Assembly (NCBI RefSeq): GCF_028583425.1
Contig: NC_072801.1
Coordinates: 22,712,001 to 22,776,000, forward strand
DNA length: 64,000 nucleotides
Origin: Eublepharis macularius
Taxonomy: Eukaryota; Chordata; Lepidosauria; Squamata; Eublepharidae
Reading direction: 5' to 3'
How positions within the stretch are numbered: the stretch's first letter is position 1; the number at the start of each line of letters is the position of its first letter. Below the pieces are notes generated by a model, which searched no databases, was not told where the DNA came from, and saw only the letters and a list, made by a program, of their open reading frames with translations. The position numbers and the translations under genes are program-made. Shown here in pieces: positions 10,999-20,545 of this stretch.

Positions 10999-11425
10999 CA
11001 GGGCTCATTTTGAGGGGGAACGCACAGGAACGCAGTTCCGGTAGTTCCCTATAGAGGTCACATGTCTGGTGGCTCTGCCCACCTGACTCTCGGCCATTTT
11101 GGGCCCATTTCGGTGTGGATTGGGGCCAAAATGGCTCAGATTGGGCCTCTGACAGGTGGTGGATCACTCTCCCACTCAGCAGCAGCCCGATCCTTACCAT
11201 TTGGGGCCCGTTTTTGCCATTTTAGGTCCAATTTCGGCCCTGAATGGCCAGGATTGGGTCCAAAACAGCCAGGACAGGTGATGTCAGGGGGTGTGGCATA
11301 GGCAAATCAGTTATGCTAATGACACACTTCTGGTGATGTCAAAGGGCATGGCATATGCTAATCAGTTATCCTAATGAGCTTTGCTAATGAGTTCCTCCAG
11401 CTCTTTTTCTACGAAATGACCCCTG
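10999..11425 (+). mobile_element. hAT MITE, family B
   Basis: Starts CAGGGCTCATTTTGAGGGGG and ends CTACGAAATGACCCCTG, an imperfect terminal inverted repeat. Flanks GTAGTCTG (10991-10998) and GTAGTCCG (11426-11433) form an 8-bp duplication with one mismatch. The inside repeats GGCCATTTTGGGCC-like units in both orientations, then has AGTTATGCTAATGACACAC and related copies. Next to the left end, GGAACGCAGTTCCGGTAG matches the subterminal part of family A. Confidence 0.85.
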
Positions 11426-11624
11426 GTAGTCCGCATAAAAAATGCTTTAAAAATAAAATTTTAAGTGGGAAAACTGTAACTTTTTATTTTGTGCTGGAAT
11501 TTGCATTATAAATTTACATAAAAGTAGTACTAGATAACTGTTTAATATTATTTTAAAAGATTAAAAACCCATAAGATAAATTCCTATATAACTTAATTCT
11601 ATGTGATCCATGATGACTGTAAAA

Positions 11625-11970
11625 AATTGCAAGAGGTGACAGGGCATTTTCAGTGCTGGCACCTTATCTTTGGAATACTGTCCCCCTTGAAGCTCACCTG
11701 ACACCCACCATTCTGTATTTTAGGCACTGGGCCAAACCGTTTTTGGTTTTTAACAGGGTTTTAACTTAAGAGTTTTTTTATTTTTATTTTTAAAAAAAAC
11801 TTTTTAGCTGTTTTGTGGTCTGAGGTCTGTTTTATGGATATTTTGAGAATGTTCAGTGATTGTCTTATGCTGTTTTAATGACTTATTTTGTTTTTATATT
11901 TAAAGCATTTTAGGGTATCATTAATACTTGTGGGCTGTTTTGAGCAGAACCCTGGAGAGGCAGCATATAA
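11625..11970 (+). repeat. L2/CR1-type LINE 3' region, decayed
   Basis: CAGGGCATTTTCAGTGCTGG, TATCTTTGGAATACTGTCCC and GCACTGGGCCAAACCG recall the end of an L2/CR1 reverse-transcriptase ORF (AGGGCCTTCTCAG / TGGAA / CCA patterns). A T-rich 3' UTR with GGAGAGGCAGCATATAAGC follows. Frame is broken. Confidence 0.5.
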
Positions 11971-12408
11971 GCTTCAATCATTATCATCATCATCATCGCC
12001 ATCGTCATCATCCAGTATTGATAGGAGCACTTGGTGCAAACAACAAAGATTAACTTAAACATCTATACAGTATCAACATAGACAGAATAACAAGTGGACA
12101 GTTGCAAACAGCTGCAATACTTGAAACATGCCACATAATAAGGCAATACTTCACAGACTCCTAGAGTTTTAGATAAAATTCAAGTTGGTGAAGGACCATA
12201 AAATTCCAGCCCAAACGTCTGGTGGGCTGTGATAACATCAAATAACAACAACAACAATCTTTACAAATACAAAGCATCCTGTTCACCCATTTTCACATGT
12301 TTTTCCTATGGCTTCTTTAAATGTTCTGAATTTCCATATTTAGAAGCATGTATCAATATAAACCAGAATATTTTACAATTGACAATAGCAAGCGCCTGTA
12401 GTACAGTT
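11971..12408. other. (ATC)n microsatellite and unremarkable sequence
   Basis: A (CAT/ATC)n run lies at about 11977-12012. The rest up to the L1 target site shows no gene or element ends. Confidence 0.5.
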
Positions 12409-12423
12409 GGAAAACTAAATTCG
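12409..12423. repeat. Left L1 target-site duplication
   Basis: GGAAAACTAAATTCG, identical to 18556-18570 after the L1 poly(A). A perfect 15-bp duplication argues for a young insertion. Confidence 0.93.
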
Positions 12424-13336
12424 GACTTCCGGTTTGGGATTCATGGAGGTCTAACGCAGCTCCATTTGTGGAGCTGACCGGATTGCCGTTTTAACCGGCC
12501 GGAGGGGTGAAAATAACCCGCGGCCGACTGCTCTCAGGCGGGGAGCAGGCAAAGAACGCTCAAGACCCTAGGGTGAGCTAGATCTCGGACGAGGGGGGGC
12601 TCTACACAAGGAGTCTCCCCCCCGATCCTTGAGGTCCCACCTTGCGACGGGTCGGCTATAATCTCTGCGGCAATTTTGGGGCCAATTCGGCTGGCATAAG
12701 ACCTACATACCCAAGCTTCGATCGGGGAGGGAAGTCGAGAGGAGAATTTAAGATCGAAACAGCGATTACAACCCGAGAAAGTTGAAGAGAAGGTAAAGAT
12801 CGCTATCTCTTGAAACGGGACAGATTGACAAAAACAGAGAGGAAAGAAAGTAGATTTTTAAACTGCAACAGACTAGTGAAAAGGAGGTGAAGACTCGGCA
12901 GGAGTTGTATTTTAAAAGAGACTAAGTTTAAAGAAGTTATTACAAAAATCGGACTATTGTTTTGAATACCTGTGGTTTTGGAGCTGTGGGAAAAAGACAC
13001 CATCGCGAGACCTGCTGTGGGAAGACGGGAGACAGGAAGTGCGTAACAACAATAGAGTGGCTGGAGGGAAGCGGCCCTTGCCAAAGGACAGGAAGTGGGG
13101 AATCGCCATCTTTGAAAGTGGAAGGGTCGTGGCTTCAGCGGAAGAGGAAGTAGGCCATTTTGGATTACAATAACATAGAGAAACCATAGAGAAAAGACGC
13201 CCGACATTTTGGATATAAAAAATTAATTTTGGCAAAGATTGGGACATTTAAAAAAAAAAAGGAAAACGTTTAATTATACGCCACGGAGCTGAGGAAGAGA
13301 GCAGATTCGTGGGAGCGAGCTAAAGCAAGCCCCACG
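12424..13336 (+). promoter_or_regulatory. L1 5' UTR / internal promoter region
   Basis: About 913 bp between the left target duplication and the ORF1 start. It starts GACTTCCGGTTTGGG, which holds an ETS-like CTTCCGG, and is richer in CpG than the surrounding host DNA. Full-length L1s carry an internal RNA polymerase II promoter here; that is family knowledge. It ends in a purine-rich stretch with an A-run at 13250-13260. Confidence 0.7.
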
Positions 13337-14119
13337 ATGTCGAAAAAAGAGTGGCAATCGGCAATAGAAAATTTGGACAAAAAACTTATAGACATGATGA
13401 AAGAACTTAAGGACACGAAATTGGAGCTTATTAAAGAGGTCAAGGAAGTTACACAGACAGTAAAGTCGGAGCTGTCAGAAGTGAAAAAAGGCGTGGAAAC
13501 GATTAGCAGTGAATTACAAGGAACGCAGCAGAGAGTTAAAACAGTAGAAGACGCGATGGAGAATTTAATAGACACGCAACAAACAGAGATGAGGCTGGTG
13601 AAGGGGAGGATGTCAGTTGCAGAAACTAAACATATGGAGAAGCAGCTTCGTTTTCGTGGTCTGCCAGAAGTGGAAGGGAAGTCAGCGCAAGAACAGATGA
13701 CTGAGGTGTTGGCTGATTACCTGGGGAAGGAGGAGGAGGAAATTGTGGCTATCCTAGATGTGGCGTATCGTGTGAACTCGAGAATTGCAACCCAGAGGAA
13801 ACTACCAAGGGATGTGATTGTGCAGTTTACAACTAGAAATATGAAAGAGAGGATTGTGACAAAACAATTTCAAGATCCATTGGAGATTGATGGCAAGACG
13901 ATTATTATAATGAAGGAACTGCCCAGATCAGTGTTATTGGACAGGAAAAAATATAGAGTGCTAATTCAGACTTTGAAGGACATGAATATCAGATACAGAT
14001 GGGAGTTACCGGAAGGAGTGTCCTTTGAGTTTGGAGGGGCAAAAAAACGCATCAGATCTGAGCGGGAGATGGAGAGATTTATCAAGGACAATGAAAAAGA
14101 CTTACCAACAAAACCATGA
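13337..14119 (+). CDS. L1 ORF1p, RNA-binding chaperone
   Basis: 260 aa, complete. L1 ORF1p is a trimeric RNA-binding protein that packages L1 RNA into ribonucleoprotein. Residues 1-95 are rich in K/E/L with a heptad pattern (coiled coil). An RRM-like domain follows from about 100 (QLRFRGLPEV at about 103-112, DVIVQFTTRNMKERI at about 160-175). The C-terminal domain has IIIMKELPRSVLLDRKK and RYRWELPEGVSFEF. This is shorter than human ORF1p (338 aa), mainly in the coiled coil. ATG at 13337 is the first in frame after the 5' UTR. Its TGA overlaps the ORF2 ATG in ATGA (14116-14119). No breaks. Confidence 0.93.
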   Translation: MSKKEWQSAIENLDKKLIDMMKELKDTKLELIKEVKEVTQTVKSELSEVKKGVETISSELQGTQQRVKTVEDAMENLIDTQQTEMRLVKGRMSVAETKHMEKQLRFRGLPEVEGKSAQEQMTEVLADYLGKEEEEIVAILDVAYRVNSRIATQRKLPRDVIVQFTTRNMKERIVTKQFQDPLEIDGKTIIIMKELPRSVLLDRKKYRVLIQTLKDMNIRYRWELPEGVSFEFGGAKKRIRSEREMERFIKDNEKDLPTKP

Positions 14120-17100
14120 ATATGGAGTGTAAAGTATTATCTTGGAATGTAAATGGACTAAACTCACCGAATAAGAGAAAAAATATTTTTCATTGGCTAT
14201 TAAAACAAAAATGTGATATTGTTTGTTTGCAGGAGACCCATATTAGAAAACAGGATGTAAAATATTTAAAATCTGGAAAATTGGGCAAAGAATTTGTAGC
14301 GGCTTCCAACAAGAAAAAAAGAGGAGTGGTGTTGTATATAAAAGAGGAGCTGCAGCCAAAATTTGTTATGAGAGATGTGGAAGCTAGATTTGTAGCAGTG
14401 GAATGTAATTGGAACTTAAAGAGAGTGTTGGTAGTCGGACTTTATGCACCTAACGGTGCAAAGGAAAGCTTCTTTGAGGACTTAAGGAAGCACCTAGACG
14501 ATCTTGTATATGACCAGATAATTCTTGCTGGAGATTTCAATGGAGTGACAGATTTGGAACTAGACAAAAAGACTACAAAAGCACAAAAGAAAAGAGGACT
14601 ATTGCCAAAGCTTTTTTTTGAGTTGATTCAACAAGAGACTCTCGAAGACGTATGGAGGAGAGAATATCCTAAAACCAGACAGTTTACTTTTTATTCTGCA
14701 AGGCATCTTACATTATCAAGAATTGATATGATCTGGGCCTCAAAGGACTTAGCGTTATGGACTAAGGAGGTAGAAATAATGCCGATGGTAGGCTCAGATC
14801 ACAACCCAATTATGTGGAAATTTGGAAAAAGGAGAAAAAGGAAAGCCTGGAGAATAAATGAGGACTTGTTACAGGAAAGTGAGAATATGGAAACATTGAG
14901 AAGAGAGACTAAGTTTTTTATACAATACAACGTGAATAAAGAAGTACCAACCAGTAAAGTTTGGGACGCGTACAAGGCGGTTGTAAGGGGCATACTAATG
15001 GACTTAAATGGCAGAGCAAGGAAAAAGAAAGAGGAGAAGAGACAAGAGATTGAGGAGAAAATAAAGGCCAAAGAAGCACAGTTAAAAAAGAGACCAGGGA
15101 AAAAGAAAATACATCAGGAAATCAAAATTCTTCAAGAACAGTTAACAGCAATGAGTAATAAAGAATTGGAGTGGAACCTTAAAAGACTGAATCAAAAAGC
15201 TTTTGAGGGTGCTAATAAACCTGGGAAATATTTGGCATGGCAATTGAAGAAGAAAAGGGAAAAGAAAATAATAAATAAAATCTGTGAAGAAAATAAAACG
15301 TACCTGGAGCAGACTACCATTAGTAGAGCCTTCTATAAATTCTATGCGAAGCTGTATAATAAAAAAGAAGTAACCAAAGAATCAATAGCATCATATTTGG
15401 AGAAAACTAAACTTCCAGAGATTTCGGAAGCTTGGAGAAACAAGTTGAACAGTGAAGTAACTGATGAAGAAATAAGTAAGGCAATACAATCCGCAAATCT
15501 AGGAAAGGCGCCAGGGCCAGATGGACTTACGGCTAAATTTTATAAGACAATGGCCAACGAACTGGCACCATTCCTAAAAGAGGTGATGAACGGAGTTTTC
15601 AGGGATCAAAGAATTCCAGACACTTGGAGCGAAGCAAATATATCATTGATCCCAAAAGAGGGCCAAGATCTGACTAACGTGAAAAATTACAGGCCTATAT
15701 CATTACTTAACAATGATTACAAAATTTTTGCGAAGATATTGGCGGAGAGACTGAAGGGGTGGCTCTCGGAAGTCATAGAGGAAGAACAAGCAGGCTTTTT
15801 GCCGGACAGACAAATAAGAGACAATTTAAGGACAGTGATCAATGCTATTGAATACTATGACAAGCGTTGTGATAAAGAGGTTGGTTTCTTCTTTGTAGAC
15901 GCTGAAAAAGCGTTTGACAATTTAAACTGGGACTTTTTGTTTGCCACTATGGAAAAGCTACAATTGGGAGAAAGATTCATCAGAGCAATTAAAGAAATTT
16001 ATAGAGACCAGACTGCAGCAATTGTAGTGAATGATGAATTGACCAAGAAATTGACGATTAGTAAAGGAACAAGACAAGGTTGCCCGTTATCTCCATTGTT
16101 GTTCATTTTAGTATTGGAGATTCTGATGATACAAATACGACAAGACGAGGAAATACGAGGAATAAAAATAAAGGACTATTCATACAAGGTTAGAGCATTT
16201 GCAGATGACATAATGTTAATTGTAGAAGATCCATTGGAGAACATGCCAAAAGTGATAGATAAGATCAAGGAGTTTGGTGATTTGGCAGGTTTCTTCATTA
16301 ACAAAAAGAAGTCAAAGATACTATGTAAAAACATGACTAAGCAGAAACAACAATTGTTAATGGAAACAACGGACTGTGAAGTAACTAGTAAAGTGAAATA
16401 TTTGGGAGTTGAGCTGACTGCAAAAAATATAGATTTGTTCAAGAATAATTATGAAAAATTATGGACTCAGATAGAGAGAGACTTGATCAAGTGGAATAGA
16501 CTGAATTTGTCATGGTTGGGCAGGATTGCAGCAGTTAAGATGAACGTGTTACCAAGAGTAATGTTTTTGTTACAGACAATACCAATCATCAGAGACTCTA
16601 AACAATTTGAAAAATGGCAGAGGAAAATATCAGATTTTGTTTGGGCAGGCAAGAAGCCTCGAGTGAAAGTAAAAGTTCTACAAGATGCAAAGGAGAGAGG
16701 CGGAATGCAACTGCCCAATCTGAGACTTTATCATGATGCAATCTGCCTAGTTTGGCTAAAAGACTGGATGACATTAAAGAATAAGAAACTATTAGCCCTA
16801 GAGGGATATAAAAAAATTTTTGGATGGCACGCATACCTATGGCATGACAAAGTAAAGGTCAACTCGATGTTCCTGCATCATTTTGTAAGGAGAAGTCTAT
16901 ATACAATCTGGAAGAAGTACAGAACTTACCTACAAGAAGGAACCCCCTTGTGGGTGGTTCCATATGAGGTGATAGATCCGAGAGCTGTGGATAATGAACA
17001 ACAATGTTTAACGTACAAAGAAATAACTAAGATTGAAGTATCTAAACTTAGAATAAAGACGCAAGAGGAACTATCACCTAACTATGATTGGTTTCAGTAT

Positions 17101-17493
17101 AGACAGATTAGAGACTTATACAACTCGGACTTTGCAAAAGGGGGCATACGAACAGAGAACTCGGAACTAGAGCAGACCCTTCTTAAAGAAGACAAGAAAA
17201 GAATATCCAAGGTATATCAAGTACTGTTGAAATGGTATACTGAGGATGAGATAGTTAAAACACAGATGGTGAAATGGGCTATAAACTTTAATAAAGAAAT
17301 AACAATGGAGGCATGGGAATACTTGTGGAAAACTACAATGAAGACAACGACATGTATTAATATTAAAGAGAACATTTTCAAAATGATCTATCGTTGGTAC
17401 ATGACACCAAAGAAGATTGCGCTAGGGAATTTGAATACATCTAACAAATGCTGGAAATGTAAGAAACATGAGGGCTCCCTCTATCATATGTAG
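14116..17493 (+). CDS. L1 ORF2p endonuclease-reverse transcriptase, ended early by one in-frame stop
   Basis: 1125 aa up to a TAG at 17491. The N-terminal AP-like endonuclease keeps its catalytic pattern: N13, E40 (QETH), D140 and N142 (GDFN), D204 (RIDMIW), D228 and H229 (SDHNP). A K/E-rich linker covers about 300-360. The reverse transcriptase has KAPGPDG near 464-470, RPISLL near 526, TRQGCPLSPLLF near 652-663 and the active site AFADD with D697/D698. At the end, C1112-x2-C1115-x8-H1124 begins the L1 cysteine motif. The stop at codon 1126 falls where L1 proteins have tryptophan, so the last motif cysteine and about 127 residues are cut off. Start ATG overlaps the ORF1 stop by 4 nt. Without the stop the frame would give about 1253 residues, near the usual L1 length (about 1275). 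Confidence 0.93.
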   Translation: MNMECKVLSWNVNGLNSPNKRKNIFHWLLKQKCDIVCLQETHIRKQDVKYLKSGKLGKEFVAASNKKKRGVVLYIKEELQPKFVMRDVEARFVAVECNWNLKRVLVVGLYAPNGAKESFFEDLRKHLDDLVYDQIILAGDFNGVTDLELDKKTTKAQKKRGLLPKLFFELIQQETLEDVWRREYPKTRQFTFYSARHLTLSRIDMIWASKDLALWTKEVEIMPMVGSDHNPIMWKFGKRRKRKAWRINEDLLQESENMETLRRETKFFIQYNVNKEVPTSKVWDAYKAVVRGILMDLNGRARKKKEEKRQEIEEKIKAKEAQLKKRPGKKKIHQEIKILQEQLTAMSNKELEWNLKRLNQKAFEGANKPGKYLAWQLKKKREKKIINKICEENKTYLEQTTISRAFYKFYAKLYNKKEVTKESIASYLEKTKLPEISEAWRNKLNSEVTDEEISKAIQSANLGKAPGPDGLTAKFYKTMANELAPFLKEVMNGVFRDQRIPDTWSEANISLIPKEGQDLTNVKNYRPISLLNNDYKIFAKILAERLKGWLSEVIEEEQAGFLPDRQIRDNLRTVINAIEYYDKRCDKEVGFFFVDAEKAFDNLNWDFLFATMEKLQLGERFIRAIKEIYRDQTAAIVVNDELTKKLTISKGTRQGCPLSPLLFILVLEILMIQIRQDEEIRGIKIKDYSYKVRAFADDIMLIVEDPLENMPKVIDKIKEFGDLAGFFINKKKSKILCKNMTKQKQQLLMETTDCEVTSKVKYLGVELTAKNIDLFKNNYEKLWTQIERDLIKWNRLNLSWLGRIAAVKMNVLPRVMFLLQTIPIIRDSKQFEKWQRKISDFVWAGKKPRVKVKVLQDAKERGGMQLPNLRLYHDAICLVWLKDWMTLKNKKLLALEGYKKIFGWHAYLWHDKVKVNSMFLHHFVRRSLYTIWKKYRTYLQEGTPLWVVPYEVIDPRAVDNEQQCLTYKEITKIEVSKLRIKTQEELSPNYDWFQYRQIRDLYNSDFAKGGIRTENSELEQTLLKEDKKRISKVYQVLLKWYTEDEIVKTQMVKWAINFNKEITMEAWEYLWKTTMKTTTCINIKENIFKMIYRWYMTPKKIALGNLNTSNKCWKCKKHEGSLYHM

Positions 17494-17877
17494 TGGTCGT
17501 GTGAGGTAGCTAGGCAGTTCTGGGGGGAAATAATAAGAGAAATGAGTGAAATTTTACAGTTTCAAATAAATAAGAACCCAGAACTCCTGCTGCTAAACTT
17601 GGGAATGGAGGGAATTCCAGCCCATCATAGGACGATGATATTTTATATGACTGCAGCAGCTAGACTTTTGTATGCGCAGAAATGGAAAGTACAAGAAGTG
17701 CCAACTATTGAAGATTGGATCTACAAATTGCTGTACATGGCTGAAATGGACAAGATGACAAGAAAACTGAGAGATCTGGACTCAGGGCAGTTTAACACAG
17801 ACTGGGAGAAGCTGAAACAATATCTGGAGAAGAAATGGGAGGTGGGAGGAAAACTGTGGCAGTTTGAGAACTACTGA
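17494..17877 (+). other. L1 ORF2 C-terminal segment downstream of the stop
   Basis: Same frame as ORF2, open for 127 codons to TGA at 17875-17877. It starts WSCEVARQFW, the continuation of the L1 CCHC region (HMxWSC), and ends in a charged region with KKWEVGGKLWQFENY. It has no own conserved start. The intact frame downstream shows that the stop at 17491 is the only visible defect in ORF2. Confidence 0.85.
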
Positions 17878-18555
17878 AGTATAATAAAAGTATAAAAGAG
17901 AGGGGTGACTTTACCGGGGGAGGAAGAGAAATGTGAATTTATAAGCAGTTAGATTAATTGATCGAGATATATATAGATATGTAAAGATTAAGTGATAGAA
18001 TATTGATAGAGAATAATTAATGATAAGGTTTAAACATGAGGATTGAGTAACTAACAATATTTTCTTTCTCTGATAAGATTTATATGCACCAAACTGAATG
18101 CATAGAAGAGTTAAATTGATTGATTATGCGATAAGTTAGATAGAATTACCATAAAAAGATGAAATGAGTAATATATAGAGAATAAATCAAATTGTTTGAT
18201 TTAAATGTGGGAAATTTTTATGGTTTACGATGTATAGGTTTATGATATATAGAAATATTCAAAACTGGAAAATGGGATAAATTGGTTATCTAAAGACGTA
18301 CGGTTTGGGTGTATAATAAGTAAAGGAGTTAAAGATGTACTGCTTAATATAATGGAGAATGTATATTTGTTTTAGACAGATGAATTTTATAGAAGTAAGG
18401 GAAAAGGGACAGAGGGTGGGAAAGCTGTTGGAAGTCAACAAAAGGGGGGGAAAGGGAGGGGGTTAGAAACGAAAAATTAGGGGAAAATTGAATGTAATGT
18501 AAAAATAATAATGCTCTAACCCAATAAAAAATTTTTCAAAAAAAAAAAAAAAAAA
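17878..18555 (+). other. L1 3' UTR and poly(A)
   Basis: A/T-rich with repeated GATAAG/TTAGAT motifs, a G-rich stretch near 18410-18470 (AAAGGGGGGGAAAGGGAGGG, typical of L1 3' UTRs), AATAAA at 18523-18528 and poly(A) from about 18538. Confidence 0.85.
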
Positions 18556-18570
18556 GGAAAACTAAATTCG
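18556..18570. repeat. Right L1 target-site duplication
   Basis: GGAAAACTAAATTCG directly after the poly(A), identical to 12409-12423. Confidence 0.93.
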
Positions 18571-19057
18571 ATGTTTAATTGGTCTTTTTTAACTGCATGT
18601 CTTTCCTACACTAGTGTGCGTCAAACTCAGCTCATACAGTACACCTGAGGCTCTACATTTCCCTTACTCCCAAGGAGCCTTCTCGTGTTCCATAATCTCC
18701 ATATAAAGATGTCTCCAAGGCCTCATTCCTGCGAATTGCAAATTTTAAGAGTTTTAATGGAAGACAAGGTCAGTAACATGCATTGCAAAAAAAAAAAAAA
18801 TTAAAACCCTCTTTGGAAATTGTGCATTGTCTGCAGAAGATTGATGCGCTCCAAATTTATTCCTTGTCTCGAAAGCAGCCAGTATCTGGGACAAGGGGAA
18901 GCTGGAACTGGAGGCTTGTGAGGGTTCAGTGGAAAACTGGTGGGAAGGCCATTGATTGATCCCAGTGACATCAGTCAGTACAAAATGTCATACTCACCTC
19001 TCACTGTCTGCAAGAAGATACTGTACATGGAGGAATTATTGTGCAACCCATTGGCCC
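18571..19057. other. Intergenic sequence, nothing recognised
   Basis: No gene recognised. A poly(A) run lies at 18787-18800. Confidence 0.5.
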
Positions 19058-19232
19058 AGGGCTCTGGTTCACTGGAAGAGCCTCTGCAAGCAGAAGGTCT
19101 CAGGGTCAATCTCTGACATAACCAGTTTAAAGGATCAGGTAGGCGGTGAAGTGAAAATACCTCTACCGGAGAGCCCAGAGAGCCCTGGCCAATCAGAATA
19201 GATAAGACTGTCCTTAATATATCAAGGGAGGG
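19058..19232 (+). mobile_element. tRNA-derived SINE, first of a cluster of four
   Basis: A-box-like GGTTCACTGGAAGAGCC, B-box-like GGGTCAATCTCTGAC, then CAGTTTAAAGGATCAGGTAG and GAGAGCCCTGGCCAATCAGA. It is directly followed by a 5S-derived SINE. Confidence 0.75.
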
Positions 19233-19238
19233 AAGACA

Positions 19239-19432
19239 GCATGATGTAGCCTGATCTTGCCAGATCTGGGAAGCTAAATAGGTTTGGTCCCAACTTGGAT
19301 GAGAGACCAGCAAGGAAGACCAGGGTCAGAATGCAGACACAGGCCATGGCAAGCCACCTCTGAGCATCTTTTGCCTTTAAAACCCTATGGGGTGCCACAA
19401 ATCAGCTGCAGCTTGATGGCACTTTACACGCA
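19239..19432 (+). mobile_element. 5S-rRNA-derived SINE
   Basis: GCCTGATCTTGCCAGATC, GGGAAGCTAAATAGG and TTGGATGAGAGACCAGCAAG copy the 5S rRNA internal promoter region. The body follows with ATGGCAAGCCACCTCTGAGC, and the end is CAGCTTGATGGCACTTTACA. Confidence 0.85.
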
Positions 19433-19434
19433 CA

Positions 19435-19589
19435 TGGCTTAGGGACAGAGTATCTGGCTTGCGTGCTGAACATCCCAGCCGCCCAGGTTCAGTCCCCCAG
19501 CATTTCCCTGGAGGTCTGCTGTCAGTCTGAGCAGAGAAAGACAGATGTTGACCAATGGGCTGACTCTGTATAAGGAAGCTTCATGTAGG
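19435..19589 (+). mobile_element. tRNA-derived SINE, third of the cluster
   Basis: GGCTTAGGGACAGAGTATC (A box region), CCAGGTTCAGTCCCCC (B box) and the family 3' end TGACTCTGTATAAGGAAGC + TTCATGT. Confidence 0.8.
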
Positions 19590-19735
19590 AATGGGCTGTG
19601 CTCAGTGGTACGGCATCTGTTTTGTATGTAGATTGCAGAAGATCTCTCCCCCCCAACCTGATTTCAGTCCTTGGCCTCTCCAGTTAAAAGGATCAAATAG
19701 CAGATGATGTGAAAGACCTTATTGCTTCAGGTGGG
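19590..19735 (+). mobile_element. tRNA-derived SINE, fourth of the cluster
   Basis: GCTGTGCTCAGTGGTACGGC head, TTTCAGTCCTTGGCCTC (decayed B box), then CAGTTAAAAGGATCAAATAG and TGATGTGAAAGACCTTATTG. The 3' end is missing. Head-to-tail with the previous copy. Confidence 0.75.
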
Positions 19736-20423
19736 GCAACACAGCTGCTATTCCCCCCCACAACTACAGCAGCATATTACCCTAAGAAGTTAAAAACATC
19801 TTTTCAAATCTCCACACATTCTCTGCAGCTCTCCTGCTGAGCATAGTCAGAAGAAAGCAGAAATTAAGAGACAGGAAAAGGTTTAGACTATTGCAGCCCA
19901 GGTTTACCCAGCATAGCAATTATCACAAACACTTTTGTGACTCACACGGGTGTATTTCTGTGGTTTGGTCCAACAGGGCTTTGGCACCAACCCTAGACAA
20001 GATATCACATCGGCATTTTCCAGGCTGGCCCATCCCTGTGTGGTTATTGTCTTTCTAGGGCCTTAAAAAAAAAACCATCCTGCCCTTACAAGAAAACAAA
20101 ATAATCTGCTATGTGTGTGTGTGTTTTTCGAGCCACAGGAACCCACTGAATGAAAACAAAACCAAATTATAGCATGAGTCTTCTAAAAACAGTGTTTGGG
20201 GTATATATTGGAAGGCTTTGGTCAGCTCTGGGGCATCCTGGGAGATGGGTGTCAACCGGAACAGCAAACCCATGCAGTTTGATATGTTGTGTAATGTGTA
20301 ATGTGTATATCAACAGCTTTTGAGGAAGAACAGCCTCCTATTTATAACTTTCATGGGATTGTTAATATTCCAGGTGATCTGTGGGAGGGACTGTCACTCA
20401 AGTGCAGAGTATCTGCTTGGCAT
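19736..20423. other. Intergenic sequence, nothing recognised
   Basis: No gene recognised. An ORF beginning near 20320 has a hydrophobic start that resembles a signal peptide, but it runs into repeat sequence and has no ATG at its first codon. Confidence 0.5.
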
Positions 20424-20545
20424 TAGGTTTGCCAATCCCCCGCTGGGGGTGTGGGATCCCCCTGTCCCACCCTCCACCCCCTGCCCCCATTCATCTGGTC
20501 AGCGGGGAGCGGGGAGGCAGGGGAACACGCCTCCAGGGGCACACT
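20424..20545 (+). repeat. Fragment of a TAGGGTTGCCA-type MITE
   Basis: Starts TAGGTTTGCCAATCCCC and continues with CCACCCTCCACCCCCTGCC and CATTCATCTGGTCAGCGGGG, as in 46440-46741 and 62833-63204. The right part is missing. Confidence 0.55.

Larger units (their letters stand above)
12424..18555 (+). mobile_element. Full-length L1 (LINE-1) retrotransposon
   Basis: About 6.13 kb: a 0.9-kb GC-richer 5' UTR, ORF1, ORF2, a 0.66-kb 3' UTR with AATAAA and a poly(A) of about 18 nt. It is bounded by a perfect 15-bp target-site duplication. L1s copy themselves by nicking host DNA with the ORF2 endonuclease and reverse-transcribing their own mRNA at the nick. ORF1 is fully open and ORF2 has a single in-frame stop near its end, so this is a recent, very nearly intact copy. 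The nick between TT and GG at 12408/12409 is not the canonical TT/AAAA. No 5' truncation or inversion is visible. Confidence 0.95.

Noticed and set aside
12803-13207. Minus-strand ORF in the L1 5' UTR, considered as an antisense ORF like primate ORF0
   Set aside because: No known relative, no promoter evidence, and overlapping minus-strand ORFs look random.
14799-16834. Several minus-strand ORFs inside L1 ORF2
   Set aside because: They are complements of the real ORF2 with no independent support.
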